Below are positions 49,205 through 60,609 of a stretch of 64,000 nt of DNA, one piece after another. Made by a program: the position numbers and the translations under genes. The stretch's first letter is position 1, and each line of letters starts with the position of its first letter. A model generated the notes under the pieces. That model had not been told where the DNA came from. It saw only the letters and a program-made list of their open reading frames with translations, and did not search any database. Source of the stretch: Dichetophora obliterata (Eukaryota; Arthropoda; Insecta; Diptera; Sciomyzidae); assembly GCA_963920525.1 (NCBI GenBank), contig OY986439.1, positions 21,852,819 to 21,916,818 of the forward strand. Direction: 5' to 3'.

Positions 49205-49729
49205 CATAATAGGCTCGAGCTAGCTGTAGCTAATGTCAAAAATCAACGAAAAGCTAGCTTAAGTTCTGCCAAATACTCAATTTGACCAAAATGACATGAT
49301 CGAGCTCATCTTTAAGGGCCATTTTTTCAGTACGAGTTTAAGGTCTAGTCAAATTGAGCAGATATCTAGTTAAACTGAGTTTAAACGTCCAATTTTGGTG
49401 ACTAAAGCTAGGTTTAATTTGACTAAAGTTTAAACTCTTACTGAAAAACTGGCCCTAAGTCATTAAAAAATTCGCCAATTTGTATATTAATTAGTTTTGT
49501 TTGGTTTGTTCAGTTGAATTTGTGATAACAGGAATGAATCGCGAAAAAAGTTGATGATAATTTCGTTTAAATTCGTTTGAAAGAAAACACAGCTGATTTC
49601 TTACGGAACATTAGATTTTCGACGGAACTTGTCCAAAATGCTGGCTTGAGCAATTATGGGTTGTACGCATCATTTCTATGTAGTTGTACAAAATTTGACA
49701 TTAGCTGCAGCCAGCTCGAGCCTATTATG
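49205..49729. mobile_element. 525-bp MITE, CATAATAGGCTCGAGCT ends
   Basis: CATAATAGGCTCGAGCTAGC and the complement of CAGCTCGAGCCTATTATG form inverted arms of about 35 nt ending in TTTGACATTAGCT wording. A TA duplication is possible (TA/ATAGG..CCTAT/TA). Contains another MITE at 49316-49455. Confidence 0.6.
49316..49455. mobile_element. 140-bp TWA-type MITE nested
   Basis: Ends GGGCCATTTTTTCAGTA and, inverted, GGGCCAGTTTTTCAGTA, with TAA on both sides (49313-49315 and 49456-49458). GTTTAAACT-type words in the middle make it fold back on itself. Confidence 0.75.
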
Positions 49730-52300
49730 TTTCGACCTTAAGAAAGCGTTTCAAGGCAAGGAAAACAATTAAAAATATATTCTCCAAGTTAGCGGTTCAA
49801 AAAAAAAAAACAAATTTTTAACTGAACGCTTTAATTGAATTGTTCTTTTCCTAAATTTAATTTTTTTTTTTACATTAAGGTAAAATTTAAAGAAGAAGTT
49901 TTTTTAATTTTAAATCGTAATATAATAAATAATAGGACAATATTATGTTTGATAGAATAAGTATTATTATATTGAATTAAAAATATGTCATTTGTATTCT
50001 TAAAAAATAATTGTATGGTAACTCTAGCATGAGCGCCTGCATTGAGAAAATTATAATTGCGCTCATTGTGCTCAGAGCCACCTAAAATCAATGTTGCATC
50101 CTCAGTGATATAAAAATCGGGCGTTTTATAACTGTAATCGTAAAAACTGTGCAAATTATGCAGTTACCGTACAGAAAAACAAAGAATTTTGGTAATGTTT
50201 TGACTGTTAAAATTTTGAGAAAAAATATTTATTTTGTTTTTTATTATTTTAAGCAAAAATAAAACTTAAAATTTGCCTGATATTCTGCCATGTGAGAGGT
50301 TCTAATTGTTATCATATACTTGCGAAAAAAGGTTATACAATTTTATCAATATTCGCCACATAACTGATATTTTGTTATATATTATATCTTTGAACGTTGA
50401 ATATTAAAGGCTGTTCGTTTACACATAACTTTAAACAAAAGCACACAAATTTGCGCTGTAAGACGTAATTATACGTCAAAGCAACATCACTTTTTTGTAG
50501 CTATGTCAAATAATAAAAACCCTTTTAAGGAAAAATATGTAGAATGTGCAACACTGCTTTTTCATTACAGCATGTTCTCACTCTCACGTATTCTGTACAT
50601 CTACGCTCTTCATCCTCTCAAATTTTTTCGCTCCTCTTTCCGCTTCACCCCCGAATTCATCCAGCAGACTACAAAGTGCACTGCCTGCCCTCTGTCGACG
50701 CACGGGCAAGAATTCTGGACGGCCCTTGTTTAAATCATACTTGATTTTAAATACAAATTCTAGATGTTTGATAGTTTCAAATCGTTTATTGAGCTTTAGG
50801 TCAGGTTAGAACAATTCATTGCTCTAACGAATTTTTAGCCCAAAGCGTGTTCAGAAATTTTGTTGTGTCACTCGTTTTTTTAAAATTAAATCCGAATAAA
50901 TTGAACAAATATCTAATGATATCAAATATCACTAATTTTATCAACTTGAATGATACTTTTCGAAAAAAAGTACTTTTCCTATGAAGGGTTAAATATAATT
51001 CTTTCTATACGTGAGTTGCCACGCCCACTCTTCAAATCATGCCCAAAGTTCGCACAATTTTCATTAATCATAAATTAGAAACTGTAATAAAATTCCTAAA
51101 TCATTGCTTAACTTTTTACCCAGTTATAGTCAAAAAATTTTCCATTTGTACGGAATGTACCACGCCCACTTGTCTAGAATTTCTGAACATAATTTTTTTA
51201 ATTTTTTATACATAAAACAACCATAAAAATAACCAATAGAGTTTTTCTCGTCTCACTCGTACTAATCGATTTACTGTGCGACGTTTGCGATCAACAACTG
51301 ACAACAACACAAGATAGCCACGAAGATCACTAGCACCAGTGAAAAAGGTAAAGCATGAATAGCGCGTAAACTTGATTTGTCATACATCAGTGTATAAAGC
51401 TAGCACGAGTGCGACTGACTGGATTTGACTGAACCAGACGAGACTTTCTGCGATCTTCGCTGGCGATCACTTAGTAGCTTAGGCTAACATTTCAAAAATG
51501 ATAAACGGTGCATAAGTCTTTTCATTTTCTTTGTTCTTTTCTTCTTTTTGTTTGTTTTTTCCCCCCTCTTTATCTAATAAGCTTGTCTTTGTAATATTAT
51601 TCTTTATGATGCTGCGCATGAAGATGATGATCGGCGTCGACAGCAGTCGTTTTTGTGAAGAAATGTAGACTTGACCGTTGTTGAATGTGCCGGCCATTGA
51701 GAAATGTGCGGTTCTCTTGTGACCAAAAGCACATTAACCTAGTTTTGGCCAAACCTATTTCGCTGTGATTGTTTTTTTTTTGTGTCTTTTATTTAGTTTC
51801 AAATTAAAATATGTTTTACAAGCAGCCGCAATCGAGGTAAAGATACATTCGTTATTCTAGTATCAATCTTAGGTATACATACTTCTGCGACTTTGACTGA
51901 AAGCTGTAGTTACCAAAAGTCAATGTAATTTTTTTTTTTTGCAAAGCTTTAACAAATTGCTCAACAAAAATATAATTTTATTGCTTATCATGCCCTTCTG
52001 TTTTTATTCAAAGCGTACAATAAAAGTTTCCTAGGTCATCCATACGCAATCAATTCACAACAGAACTCTTCATGGTAGGAATTTTGAAAAATAGTTTTTT
52101 TGCAAATTCTCGTTTTTATTTTGGAGTTTTTGCTATAAAAGATTATGATTTATTATGTGGATGTCTCTCTTCATTGTTTTTTTTATTCACACTATTTTTG
52201 TAAAAAAACAAAATGTTTGACTTTCTGTCTGTTTGTGATATTTTAGAAAATTAACTCAAATTTAGATTTACTTAATTGCTTTGAGTATATGTATCAACCC
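49730..52300. other. No gene assigned
   Basis: Includes the second copy of dispersed repeat C (about 50685-50785) and C-rich/T-rich low complexity near 51545-51570. Minus frames such as 51479-51697 and 49870-50154 have no recognisable motifs. 51270-51480 is slightly GC-richer with several GCGATC/GATCGC words but no open frame. Confidence 0.35.
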
Positions 52301-52430
52301 CGTGTCTAGGGTACAGCGGGAGCATACTAAGCATGCTCAAATATTCTGTGCGCATACTCTGATCGATATGAAAAAAATCCTTGTACAAAAAACTACCGAC
52401 CCATTTTTGATTTGCCTGAAAATTTTTTTT

Positions 52431-52860
52431 AAATTTCGCTACCTTTTCGCTGTCATAAACGCAATGCATTTCTTACGGAAAATTTATTTTTGCTTTTGCT
52501 TACAGCTTAAAGCTTAGTATGCTGTAGAAGCGAAATGAAATCTTCGGTAAGAAATGCATTTTGGTTTTGACAGCGAAAAGGTAGCGAAATTTTTTTTTCG
52601 TTGATTAGAACGTTGTTGAACCGAAAATTTGTTTAAAGCAGCCAAGTTCACAATCATGATTGGAGAGTTAAAATGTCAAAATTTCACTGTCTTTTATATG
52701 TCCGTACATTTAATTGGCGTGGAAATTTGACATTCAACAATAATTTTCAACACATTCAACAAAAAAGTTATGGTAAGTATGTGTTAGTGTTGAGTCTTCA
52801 CCAAAATTTCGCGTGTAGAATTATATGCCTAACAATTTTCGTTCCTACAGCATACTAAGC
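52431..52860. repeat. Dispersed repeat B, copy 2, foldback
   Basis: AAATTTCGCTACCTTTTCGC (from 52431) is complementary to GCGAAAAGGTAGCGAAATTT (to about 52591). AGTATGCTGTAG (from 52517) pairs with CTACAGCATACT (to 52856). AAGCTT borders both sides of the second pair. It is the most complete of three copies of this family in the window. Confidence 0.6.
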
Positions 52861-52872
52861 TTAAAGCTTATA

Positions 52873-54095
52873 CACTGAGAAAACAAAAAATCAAAAACGC
52901 ACATTTTAAAAACGTTTATTAAAATGAACATTTTTAAAAACATTTTACGCCATACAAAAATGAAAACAAACATTTTTAAATGGAAAAGTAAAATGAAACG
53001 TTTTCAAAACAACTACGAATATTTTACTATGATATAGTAGAGTAAAATGAATATTTTTAAACACATTTTACGCCATTCAAAATTGAAAACGCACATTTTT
53101 AAATGGAAAAGTAAAACGAAACGTTTTCAAAACAACTACGAATATTTGACGTTTTCAAAACAACTACGAATATTTGACTATGATATAGTAGATGTAGTAG
53201 AAATGAATGTTTTTAAAAACATTTTACGCCATTCAAAATTGAAAACGCACATTTTTAAATAGAAAAGTAAAACGAAACGTTTTTAAAACATCTACGAACG
53301 TTTTAACATTACATAGTAAAAAGATTATATAAATGTTTGTTTCACATACTTTGTTTAAAAACACTTGTTTGTTACATATGTTTCATTGATTTATTTATTT
53401 GATATTTGTTCAGAAAATAAAACATTGAAATTTACTTGATCTAAAAAGCTCATAATTATTAAATTCATGTCAAAATATTTTTCATTCTCGATTTCACCAT
53501 TCAAACTAAGTATTAAGTATTGAGTAAGTATTAAATTATTTATAATAAAATTAATAATGTCTGGAATATGCTATTTTTTATAGACGCTGAGATACAGTAT
53601 CATCATCTAACATATTTGAACGAAATGGGACATTGCGGATGATAAAATAATTGAAAAAAAACTATAATTTTGAAAGCCAATAAAGTGCTTTTTATATAAT
53701 AAAAATGGGAATTTATGAAAATGTTTTAAATTAATGGGATATAATGAAAGTTTTCGTTTTTAAAATGAAAAAATCGTTTTAATATTGCATTTTAAAATGT
53801 TTATTGCTAAAAATCAAACGAACATTTTAGAATCTAGTTTTAAAATATTCGTTTTTAAAATGAAAATAAACGTTTTACTATTGGATTTAAAAATGTCCAT
53901 TGTAAAAAATCAAACCAACATTTTAGAATTTAGTTTTAAAATTTTCATTTTTAAAATGAATATCAACGTTTTACTATTTCATTTTAAAATGTTCGTTCTT
54001 AAAAATAAAATAAACGTTAGAAGTGCAAAATCTGGGTTAAACGTTTTTAAAAGTGGCACGTTTCTGCTACTTTTGAAAATGTTGTTTTCTCTGTG
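52873..54095. mobile_element. 1.2-kb TA-flanked element with internal tandem repeats
   Basis: Ends CACTGAGAAAACAA and, inverted, CACAGAGAAAACAA, with TA on each side (52871-52872 and 54096-54097). The left third contains about three copies of a 120-150 nt unit with ATTTTTAAAAACATTTTACGCCAT wording (units from about 52921, 53044 and 53200). The right third contains about three related 100-nt units with CGTTTTACTATT and AACATTTTAGAAT. The short frames there are repeat-derived. Confidence 0.65.
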
Positions 54096-54169
54096 TAGCG
54101 TTATAAAGAGCTTATAGCATATAAGCTTAAAGCTTCTAACTTTATAAAAAGCTTATAGCTTTAAGCTTA

Positions 54170-54768
54170 CAGCTCTATTTTGGCATCATCGTCACAATCA
54201 ATTGATACTGAAAAATTGTGATAATTTTGATCTGGTCTCTATTGATCCGTATTCTGTCTAAGCTGTCTCAACCGAAAAGCTTTTATAACTCTCTACAGAA
54301 AAGTGAAAAGCTGTTATATGTAATGAGCATAGATTTGTCTACATAAATGCATGCTGTTAGTCAAATATTCAGTTGGGTGCTTAAAAGAGTTATGTTTGTG
54401 CCCAAATGTTAAAACGATGTTATGAAGCACTGGCTTTGTTTATGTTAATGGCTTCAATCAAATTAAGTTACAATCAATCAGCAATCAGATTTGCTTAGCA
54501 ATAAATCGTAGCAAACTAACTTTTCAACACATTAAATAAATCAATTCTTGGCTCCAGATTCCTTAAAATTGATATAAGTTTTAGATATTATCCTTATTTT
54601 GGGTCTTTACTTATTTGTGACCTACTTTGCTGTTCGTCACTATTTTTTTATCACTGTTGATACAAAAAGAGCTTTTTCAAAGTGCTCAGAATACAAATTT
54701 GTATCAATTGTGGCTTTTGTGTCAATAGATACTGAATTGGCTTTTGTGATTTTGTTAGAATAGAGCCG
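54170..54768. mobile_element. 599-bp TWA-type MITE, GCTCTATTCT core
   Basis: Left CAGCTCTATTTTGGC, right (complement) CGGCTCTATTCTAAC, with TTA on both sides (54167-54169 and 54769-54771). Longer arms with CACAATCAATTGATACTG-type wording (left) and CAATTCAGTATCTATTGACAC (right, complement) support pairing. The right TTA lies at the start of repeat B copy 3. Confidence 0.65.
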
Positions 54769-55010
54769 TTAGTATGCTGTAGGAACGAAAATTTTTATTC
54801 ATTTAATTTTCAATTACAACCAATGAAGCTGAACATTTGTTTTTTTGTTAGTTAGTACGCTGATGAACCCAAAAATTTGTTCAATGCAGCCAAGCTTACA
54901 ACCATGATTGGAGAGTTAAAATGTCAAAATTTCGCTGTCTTTTATATGTCGGTACATTTAGTTGGCATGGAAATTTGACTTTCAACAATATTGTTCAAAT
55001 AACACATTAA
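54769..55010 (+). repeat. Dispersed repeat B, copy 3
   Basis: Begins TTAGTATGCTGTAGGAACGAAAA and continues with TTGTTCAATGCAGCCAAGC, GGAGAGTTAAAATGTCAAAA and TTATATGTCGGTACA, colinear with 52512-52745 but shorter. It abuts the MITE at 54768, which apparently inserted at its edge. Confidence 0.55.
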
Positions 55011-55284
55011 ACATAAAAATATTAACTTTTACTGCATTCTATTCACGGTCATCTTTTTGATGAAATGGTTATATATATACAAAAACTAAAGTAACATTGA
55101 TAAAGAACAGAGTGAAAACGCTAAAAATGTAGTGAGAAGAAATGATGCAATCACCACAAAACACATTTAACAAGAGGGTGGGGAAGGGGAAGAGTTAGGG
55201 AAGAAGGGAGGGGTGGAGCAGCAAAAATATAGGTGCACGAATATAAGGAAGATATTAAGAATAGAGAATTTTAATATAGCTGGT
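55011..55284. other. Purine-rich stretch, no gene
   Basis: 55165-55220 is a strongly purine strand (GAGGGTGGGGAAGGGGAAG...). Otherwise AT-rich, with nothing recognised. Confidence 0.4.
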
Positions 55285-56100
55285 ATAAAAAAATAGATTT
55301 TTAGCCATAACTTTTGATTGGAAAAAGATATTTGGGTAATTTTTTCACATAATTATTTTTGAGACTTGACTTGAGACTTGTAAAAAATATTTAAAAAGAT
55401 TTTGGGAAAAATAAATTTCACGAAAAAATCAAAGGGGGGTCTGTTTTGATGACAAAAAAGTAAAATAATTTTTGCGCTTAGCTGGTAAAATTTTTGTAAA
55501 TAAATGCTATGTCATATGAATGGTAGCATGTGCAATTTTTAATTGATTTAATTTTTACAACAACAACAATTTTTGAGAAAAAAATCACTATTTGGACCTT
55601 TTTTAACATAATTATAAAATATAGTTACACTGACTTAACGGTGCAGTTAAACCTATTTTAGTAAAATGCTTTTATTGAACTTTTAAACAAAAAAAAATGT
55701 TAATGAAATATATTAATGGACAGTGGAGATATTTGCATCGAAAGACCGAATTTTGATTTTCATGTCGTTTTTTTCTCATTCTTAGGTAACGATGTTTTAT
55801 GAAAAAGTCGTTGTACTGAAAATTTCTGCAATTTTGAATATATGTGAGTGTTTTTGATGTCAAAATAACAAAAAATCTTTAAAATTAAATACACAGAAAA
55901 CGCCGATATCAAGAGGTATTATAATTCCAAAATTACCGTTAGTTGAAAAATTTCGTAGGGGGCGTGGCAAAAACTAAGTAAGGTACATTTTAAGTTAGGA
56001 TACATTTAATAGGTATACCTAGTTTGAGCGAAATCTGTTGAGCCGTTTAGAATTGTATAAAGGCCAAACAAACAAACAAACAGAAAATGAGTTTTATTAC
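55285..56100 (-). repeat. Dispersed repeat family, copy 2 (inverted)
   Basis: Reverse-complement relative of 19670-20470 with the same landmark order. A further inverted pair of GTATAAAGGCCAAACAAAC lies at about 56056 and, complemented, 56245-56264. This suggests the element end is near 56056-56264. Confidence 0.65.
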
Positions 56101-56269
56101 TAAAGATTGTTTAATTAAAAATATAAAACAAACTATATATCTGTGGACTTTTGTCAAAACAACTTAAGTCTTTCTGAAATTCATAGACAAAACCCTTAAG
56201 TTGATATGAAATTCATATAGACTTAAGCTGTTTTGTCTATGAAATTTTGTTTGTTTGGCCTTTATACAA

Positions 56270-57484
56270 AAATTATTTAAAAATTATAAACAAACTCTGG
56301 CAGAGTATAAGAAATATGGCAACAAAATAAAAAATCATTTTTGAGAAAACATCAATTTTAGACCATTTTTCAAAAAACTATTACTCACAGAATCAGAAGA
56401 AATCGGATAAAGTCAAAACAGTTTCTAAAAGAAAGACTAAAAAACAAAAAAAATTAAAATATAAAAATGTAACTGGAGGTATGTGGATATTTTTCTTTCT
56501 TGTCTGCTTAAAATAAAACTTTTTTCAAAATATTTTTTAAATTTTTTGATAAATTTAAGTCATTTTTTCAAAATAATTTGCAATTTTTTTTTCATAAAAT
56601 ACAAAAACCAAAATGTGTTCATGGTTTTTTTGAAAATTAAAAAAAAAACACTCGAATTGTTTGAAAAATGTGCTCACAACATTTTTTTTCTTTGAATGAT
56701 GCTCAAAATCGAAAAGTCCACCAATATGAAAACCCAAAAAACCTTTCACTTTAAAAGGCTGTAAATTACTTAAAACTTCCTGTATTGAAAAAAATTTTGG
56801 ATTCATCATAATGAAAGTATTTCCTATCATTTGATATACGTTTTGTTAGGTTTTGTAACCTTAAATTTTTTGATTTATTCCTTCTGGTCAAAGTACTGTG
56901 CGACATCAGGTATGGCGCAAATTTATTTAATATTTTTGCAATAGTAATAATCTTTTTTATCTCCATCGATAAAAAAAAGCATTTTCGATATAAAATTTGA
57001 CGTAGAATACGATGGTTTACTTAAAACATGCTAAGTGGTATGTAAGATTGTTAAAAATGAATTTAAATATTTAAAAAAGAACCGGGGTTGTGAATTTTTG
57101 GAAATTAGTCTCCAAGGCAGAAATTACGAAAATCTCAAACATTTAACCCCCTCTATTTAAAAAAAAAACAAAAAAAAATCCTCGAAAACGTATCTCTTTA
57201 GTTTCGATATAGAGCCCGTAAAAAATTTTTCAGGCAAATCAAAAATGTGTCGGCCAGAATGGTGTTCGGTTTTATGTTTTTATATCCGTGTTATCAAAAA
57301 ACATGAGCGATTCTTGAGCGCTCTATTGTTAGAAGTTAAAATATCATCGCACGTTGAACATACCCTGTGCCTTGCGCGCTTTGAACGTGACGTATAGAGC
57401 TGCCATGCCAATTATAAACTCTTTTATTGAAGATGTAAAAATTTTAAAACTGATGAAAACTTTCAAAGCACTCTCTCTTGACAG
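56270..57484. other. No gene seen
   Basis: AT-rich. A phrase TTTTTCAGGCAAATCAAAAATGTGTCGG at 57227-57254 matches, inverted, 52390-52420, another small dispersed repeat. Frames at 56483-56695 and 56555-56830 are opposite-strand shadows of low-complexity sequence. Confidence 0.35.
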
Positions 57485-57594
57485 AGGCAGAGATTCAGAA
57501 AAGACTTCAACTTGCCGGACCTGTGCCTAGAAAACGGTCGGCAATAGTTCGTGAAGAGGATTCACTGTTATCATTAGATCTTTTTCGGTACTAA
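57485..57594 (+). CDS. Possible terminal coding exon, unknown gene
   Basis: A pyrimidine-rich acceptor (CTCTCTCTTGACAG) precedes 36 codons. The reading frame contains EIQKRLQLAGPVPRKRSAIV, then REEDSLLSLDLFRY and TAA at 57592. The peptide is charged, low in A/T-rich codons and unlike the poly-K/F/I/N chance frames around it, so it resembles a real last exon entered in phase 2. I do not recognise the protein, and no upstream plus-strand exon is identified nearby. It could belong to a host gene with long introns or be an old exon captured by a transposon. Confidence 0.3.
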
Positions 57595-58246
57595 CTTCAA
57601 AACTTTTCTTTGATAACATTATTATGAGTTTTGTTTTAAAGTTTTTTGACATGTGAAATTTGAAATATTTTAAAATAATTTAAAATTTTATTTTAAAAAT
57701 TTTGTACTCAAAAGAGAAACCAGAGAGGAAGCCTTATTATGACTATATACAGTGAAAATTCCGATCACATAATGGCTGTATTTCTTTATTCATTCCAGAC
57801 GTTCGGAATGACTGTTTTTGTTTCTTTATTCAGTTGTGATTATCCGGAATATTCTTTTTGTATTTATTTATTCTTACGGAATATTCCAAACGCGTTCTTT
57901 TGATACTATCAGCTAAGGTAAAATAAAAAGAATATTCCTTGTGTGTGAGGTTATATTCGATTGTTTGAAGTAAAATGTCGCTAAATGAAAATGAAAAAAT
58001 TTTTTTGTTTAAATGTTTTAGATTGCTTTGATGCCTTTTTATTTTTTAAAATTTTATCTGGTGTATTTGTTGTCTTTAATTAAATACGAAAAATATGTTT
58101 CTGGTTTTAGTAAAAACAATTGTTCTTTCTTTTCCAATACTGTTTCTTTATTCATTCTGTTCTGGATAAACAACAATCTATTCTATTCGTTCTCTTCTTT
58201 ATCCGGAATGAATAAAGAAAGACACCCAATATAATCTCATGAATTA
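57595..58246. other. No gene seen
   Basis: AT-rich with repeated CGGAATATTC/GGAATGAATAAAGAAA words (57780-57905 and 58200-58220) that suggest an undefined inverted element. No coding frame. Confidence 0.35.
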
Positions 58247-58466
58247 TGCACTGAACACATTCACGACTATACGACATTACGACTCGACATGAAGAAAGAG
58301 TCAACAATATGGAAAAATCATACAATTGTTTCATTCTTGCACCGGCGACAGTAACATTGCCATGTAATTGCGACATTTTCACCAAATTCACCTCCATAAG
58401 AAAAGCATGTAAAATAATCTTTTGTCGCGTCGTAAAGTCGTTGCCATCTTGAATGTGTTCAGTGCA
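58247..58466. mobile_element. 220-bp TWA-type MITE, TGCACTGAACACATTCA ends
   Basis: 17-nt perfect inverted ends TGCACTGAACACATTCA, with TTA on both sides (58244-58246 and 58467-58469). Non-coding. Confidence 0.75.
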
Positions 58467-58799
58467 TTATATATTTCAGATTCCGCCATGCACAGGTCCG
58501 CTCTGTTTGTGAGCACGTGCATGTGACGTCAGAAGTGATAGAGAAGAGAGTGTCAAATTGACTGAAAAAACGTAGTAAAAAATTTTTAATAGGGATATTC
58601 GATTAAAAGATCATTTTCTTACAAAATCTTGGTTTTTTAAATGAAATAATAATTAATCATAAAACAACGCTTGTCCAGAAAAAAAAATAGTTTTCATTAA
58701 TATCTTTGATAAAAATGTTATATCTTATTGGGGTGTTAACTTCCGTGTTGACCCCTTCATAAAAAAATAGCTATGTTGCTCGATTAATTATGAGAGCAC

Positions 58800-58920
58800 C
58801 CAACAAGCGAGAAAACTATTATTCTCCAAGCTTGGAAAAAGTCTTCAACCTCCACTTGATTTCCAAAAAAATTCTCCAATTCAACTCCAACATTTTGGAG
58901 TGGAGCTGGAAATTAACTTG
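58800..58920. repeat. Outlying TCTCCA/TGGAG phrase patch
   Basis: TTCTCCAAGCTTGG, CCTCCACTTGATTTCC, TTCTCCAATTCAACTCC and TTGGAGTGGAGCTGG. This is the same phrase vocabulary as the foldback at 59494-60245, so probably a fragment of that family. Confidence 0.5.
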
Positions 58921-59086
58921 AGATGCATTAGTTTTCAAAGTGTCAACAAAATAATTTGTCTTTGTACCTGGCAACACTAGGGTCTTTTGGCTATTGTGTT
59001 TCTTGTTAGAATTTGTAGAAAAGTAAATTTGTGAATTGCAGCAAAATAATAAAAGTAAAGTGAATAAACTAAGTAGAAACTGCAAA

Positions 59087-59283
59087 AAATTAGGCATAAG
59101 TGCCGTTTACGGCCCAGCGTAAATTATTTTTTTCATATGCTTATTAAACGTATTTTGCACTCCTTAGTCCAAAAGTGCAAAATTAAAAGGCATAAGTGTA
59201 GTTTAAGGGCCATGCGTAAATAATTTTTTTTATTTTCATTAAACGTAGTCCAACAATTTTTATTTAGTTCAAAAATGCAAAAA
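59087..59283. repeat. Two-copy ~100-nt tandem duplication
   Basis: GGCATAAGTGCCGTTTACGG... (59093) and GGCATAAGTGTAGTTTAAGG... (59190) start diverged direct copies, each continuing with GCGTAAAT, ATTAAACGTA and AAAA(G/T)TGCAAAA. Confidence 0.6.
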
Positions 59284-59493
59284 TAAAATTTTGGCCTCAA
59301 ATGGCTTAGGAGATGAAACAAATAAAATAAGAGGAAAGAAAAAAATTCGCAATAGTTTCAAAATTCAATTCAAAATATGAAGTTTTTGGAATAAAGCCGA
59401 AAATAAACAATGGCTGCATTCAACGGAAGAAGGGATTGGAACTGGAAAATGTGTAATATAAGGTTTAAAAACATTTTCATTGATTGAAATAAA

Positions 59494-60245
59494 AAAATAA
59501 TTGAAAAAGCTTTCTCTTAAAAAAACTATTTATTTTTTCATTTTGGGTTGGAGATCGGTTAGAAAAAGACTTTGGAGATCAAGTGGAGATCCAGCCTTAT
59601 CTCAACTGGAGATCGAAGGTCCATTTCCATGGAGAATGGCTTGCAGCTCAAGTGGAGGTCAAGTTGATATCCAGCACTGGAGATTGGAGAAACGTACTGG
59701 AGCTCCACTTGAGGTCAAGCCGATCTCCAAGGTAAATGTTTATTGGGAAGTTTGACTATTTCTTTGTTTGTATTTCGTTTGTTTCCCATTAAGCCAATCA
59801 GATTCATTTGCTTAGTTTCGTTTGTTGTGTATGTGTTGTTTTTGTGTGAATGTAATTTCACTTATGACGTAGGCTGCTCAGTAGATTTCCATTTCTTCGC
59901 ACTTATGGCGGGATCTTTTATATATTGTTCTTGATATAATCTCATTCAAGTAAATGCACAATTCGGTGATGTTACCAACCATACCCAATAAGCATTAACC
60001 CAGGAGATGGGCTTGACCTCCAGTGGAGCTCCAGTTCGTTTCTCCAATCTCCAGTGGTGGATCTTCACTTGATATCCACTTGAGATCCAAGCCAATCTCC
60101 AGGGAAATGGACCTTCGATCTCCAGTTGAGATAAAGCTAAATCTCCACTTGAGCTCCAAGGTCTTTCTCCAAGCGATCTCCAAGCGATCTCCAACCCAAA
60201 ATGAAAATAAAATAGTATTTTAAAAGAAAGCTTCTCCAATTGTTA
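59494..60245. repeat. Foldback of TGGAG(A/C/G)TC phrase repeats
   Basis: Two arms of about 250 nt (59494-59755 and, inverted, 59985-60245) match from AAGCTTTCT.TTAAAA through TTTTGGGTTGGAGATCG to TTGACCTC. Within each arm the 8-mer TGGAGATC and its variants (TGGAGCTC, TGGAGGTC, TGGAGATT, CGGAGATC) recur at 8 to 22 nt. Both strands are open (59501-59755 plus, 59946-60239 minus) and give the same Trp/Arg/Ser/Glu-rich wording. That is explained by the repeat, so I do not call a gene. About 230 nt of ordinary sequence separates the arms. Confidence 0.8.
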
Positions 60246-60271
60246 TATTTTAATTCATTCATTGAAAATAA

Positions 60272-60542
60272 CGGCTCTATTCTGGGAAAGTCACAATTGT
60301 TACCCAGTGTTTTTATATTTCTATGTGTTTGTAGTCATTTTGTGATTCCATAACAAAATTTCAAGCTCGAAAAACAAAATTTTTTAATGAAATTGTGACT
60401 ATCTGAAAAGCAGATGACAATTTTTATCAAAATTAATTATTTTTTAGCTTAAAATTTTGTTTAGAAATCACAAAATGACAACAAACACATATAAATATCA
60501 AAAATAATGGGTACCAATTGTGACTTTGGCAGAATAGGGCCG
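60272..60542. mobile_element. 271-bp TWA-type MITE, CGGCYCTATTCTG ends
   Basis: Left CGGCTCTATTCTGGGAAAGT, right (complement) CGGCCCTATTCTGCCAAAGT, TAA on both sides (60269-60271 and 60543-60545). The body matches 15147-15410 in order: TTATATTTCTATGTGTTTGT, then CTGAAAAGCAG.TGACAATTT, then ACAACAAACACATA. Same MITE family, diverged. Confidence 0.85.
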
Positions 60543-60609
60543 TAAGTTTAAACTTAGGAATATGTATTCTATAACATCTATAAAATAAATAATTTCTTAA
60601 CTTAAGACT

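Noticed and set aside
59501..60239. Open frames rich in Trp/Arg/Ser/Glu on both strands
   Set aside because: They are explained by the TGGAGNTC phrase repeats and appear equally on both arms of a foldback. No start context or recognisable domain.
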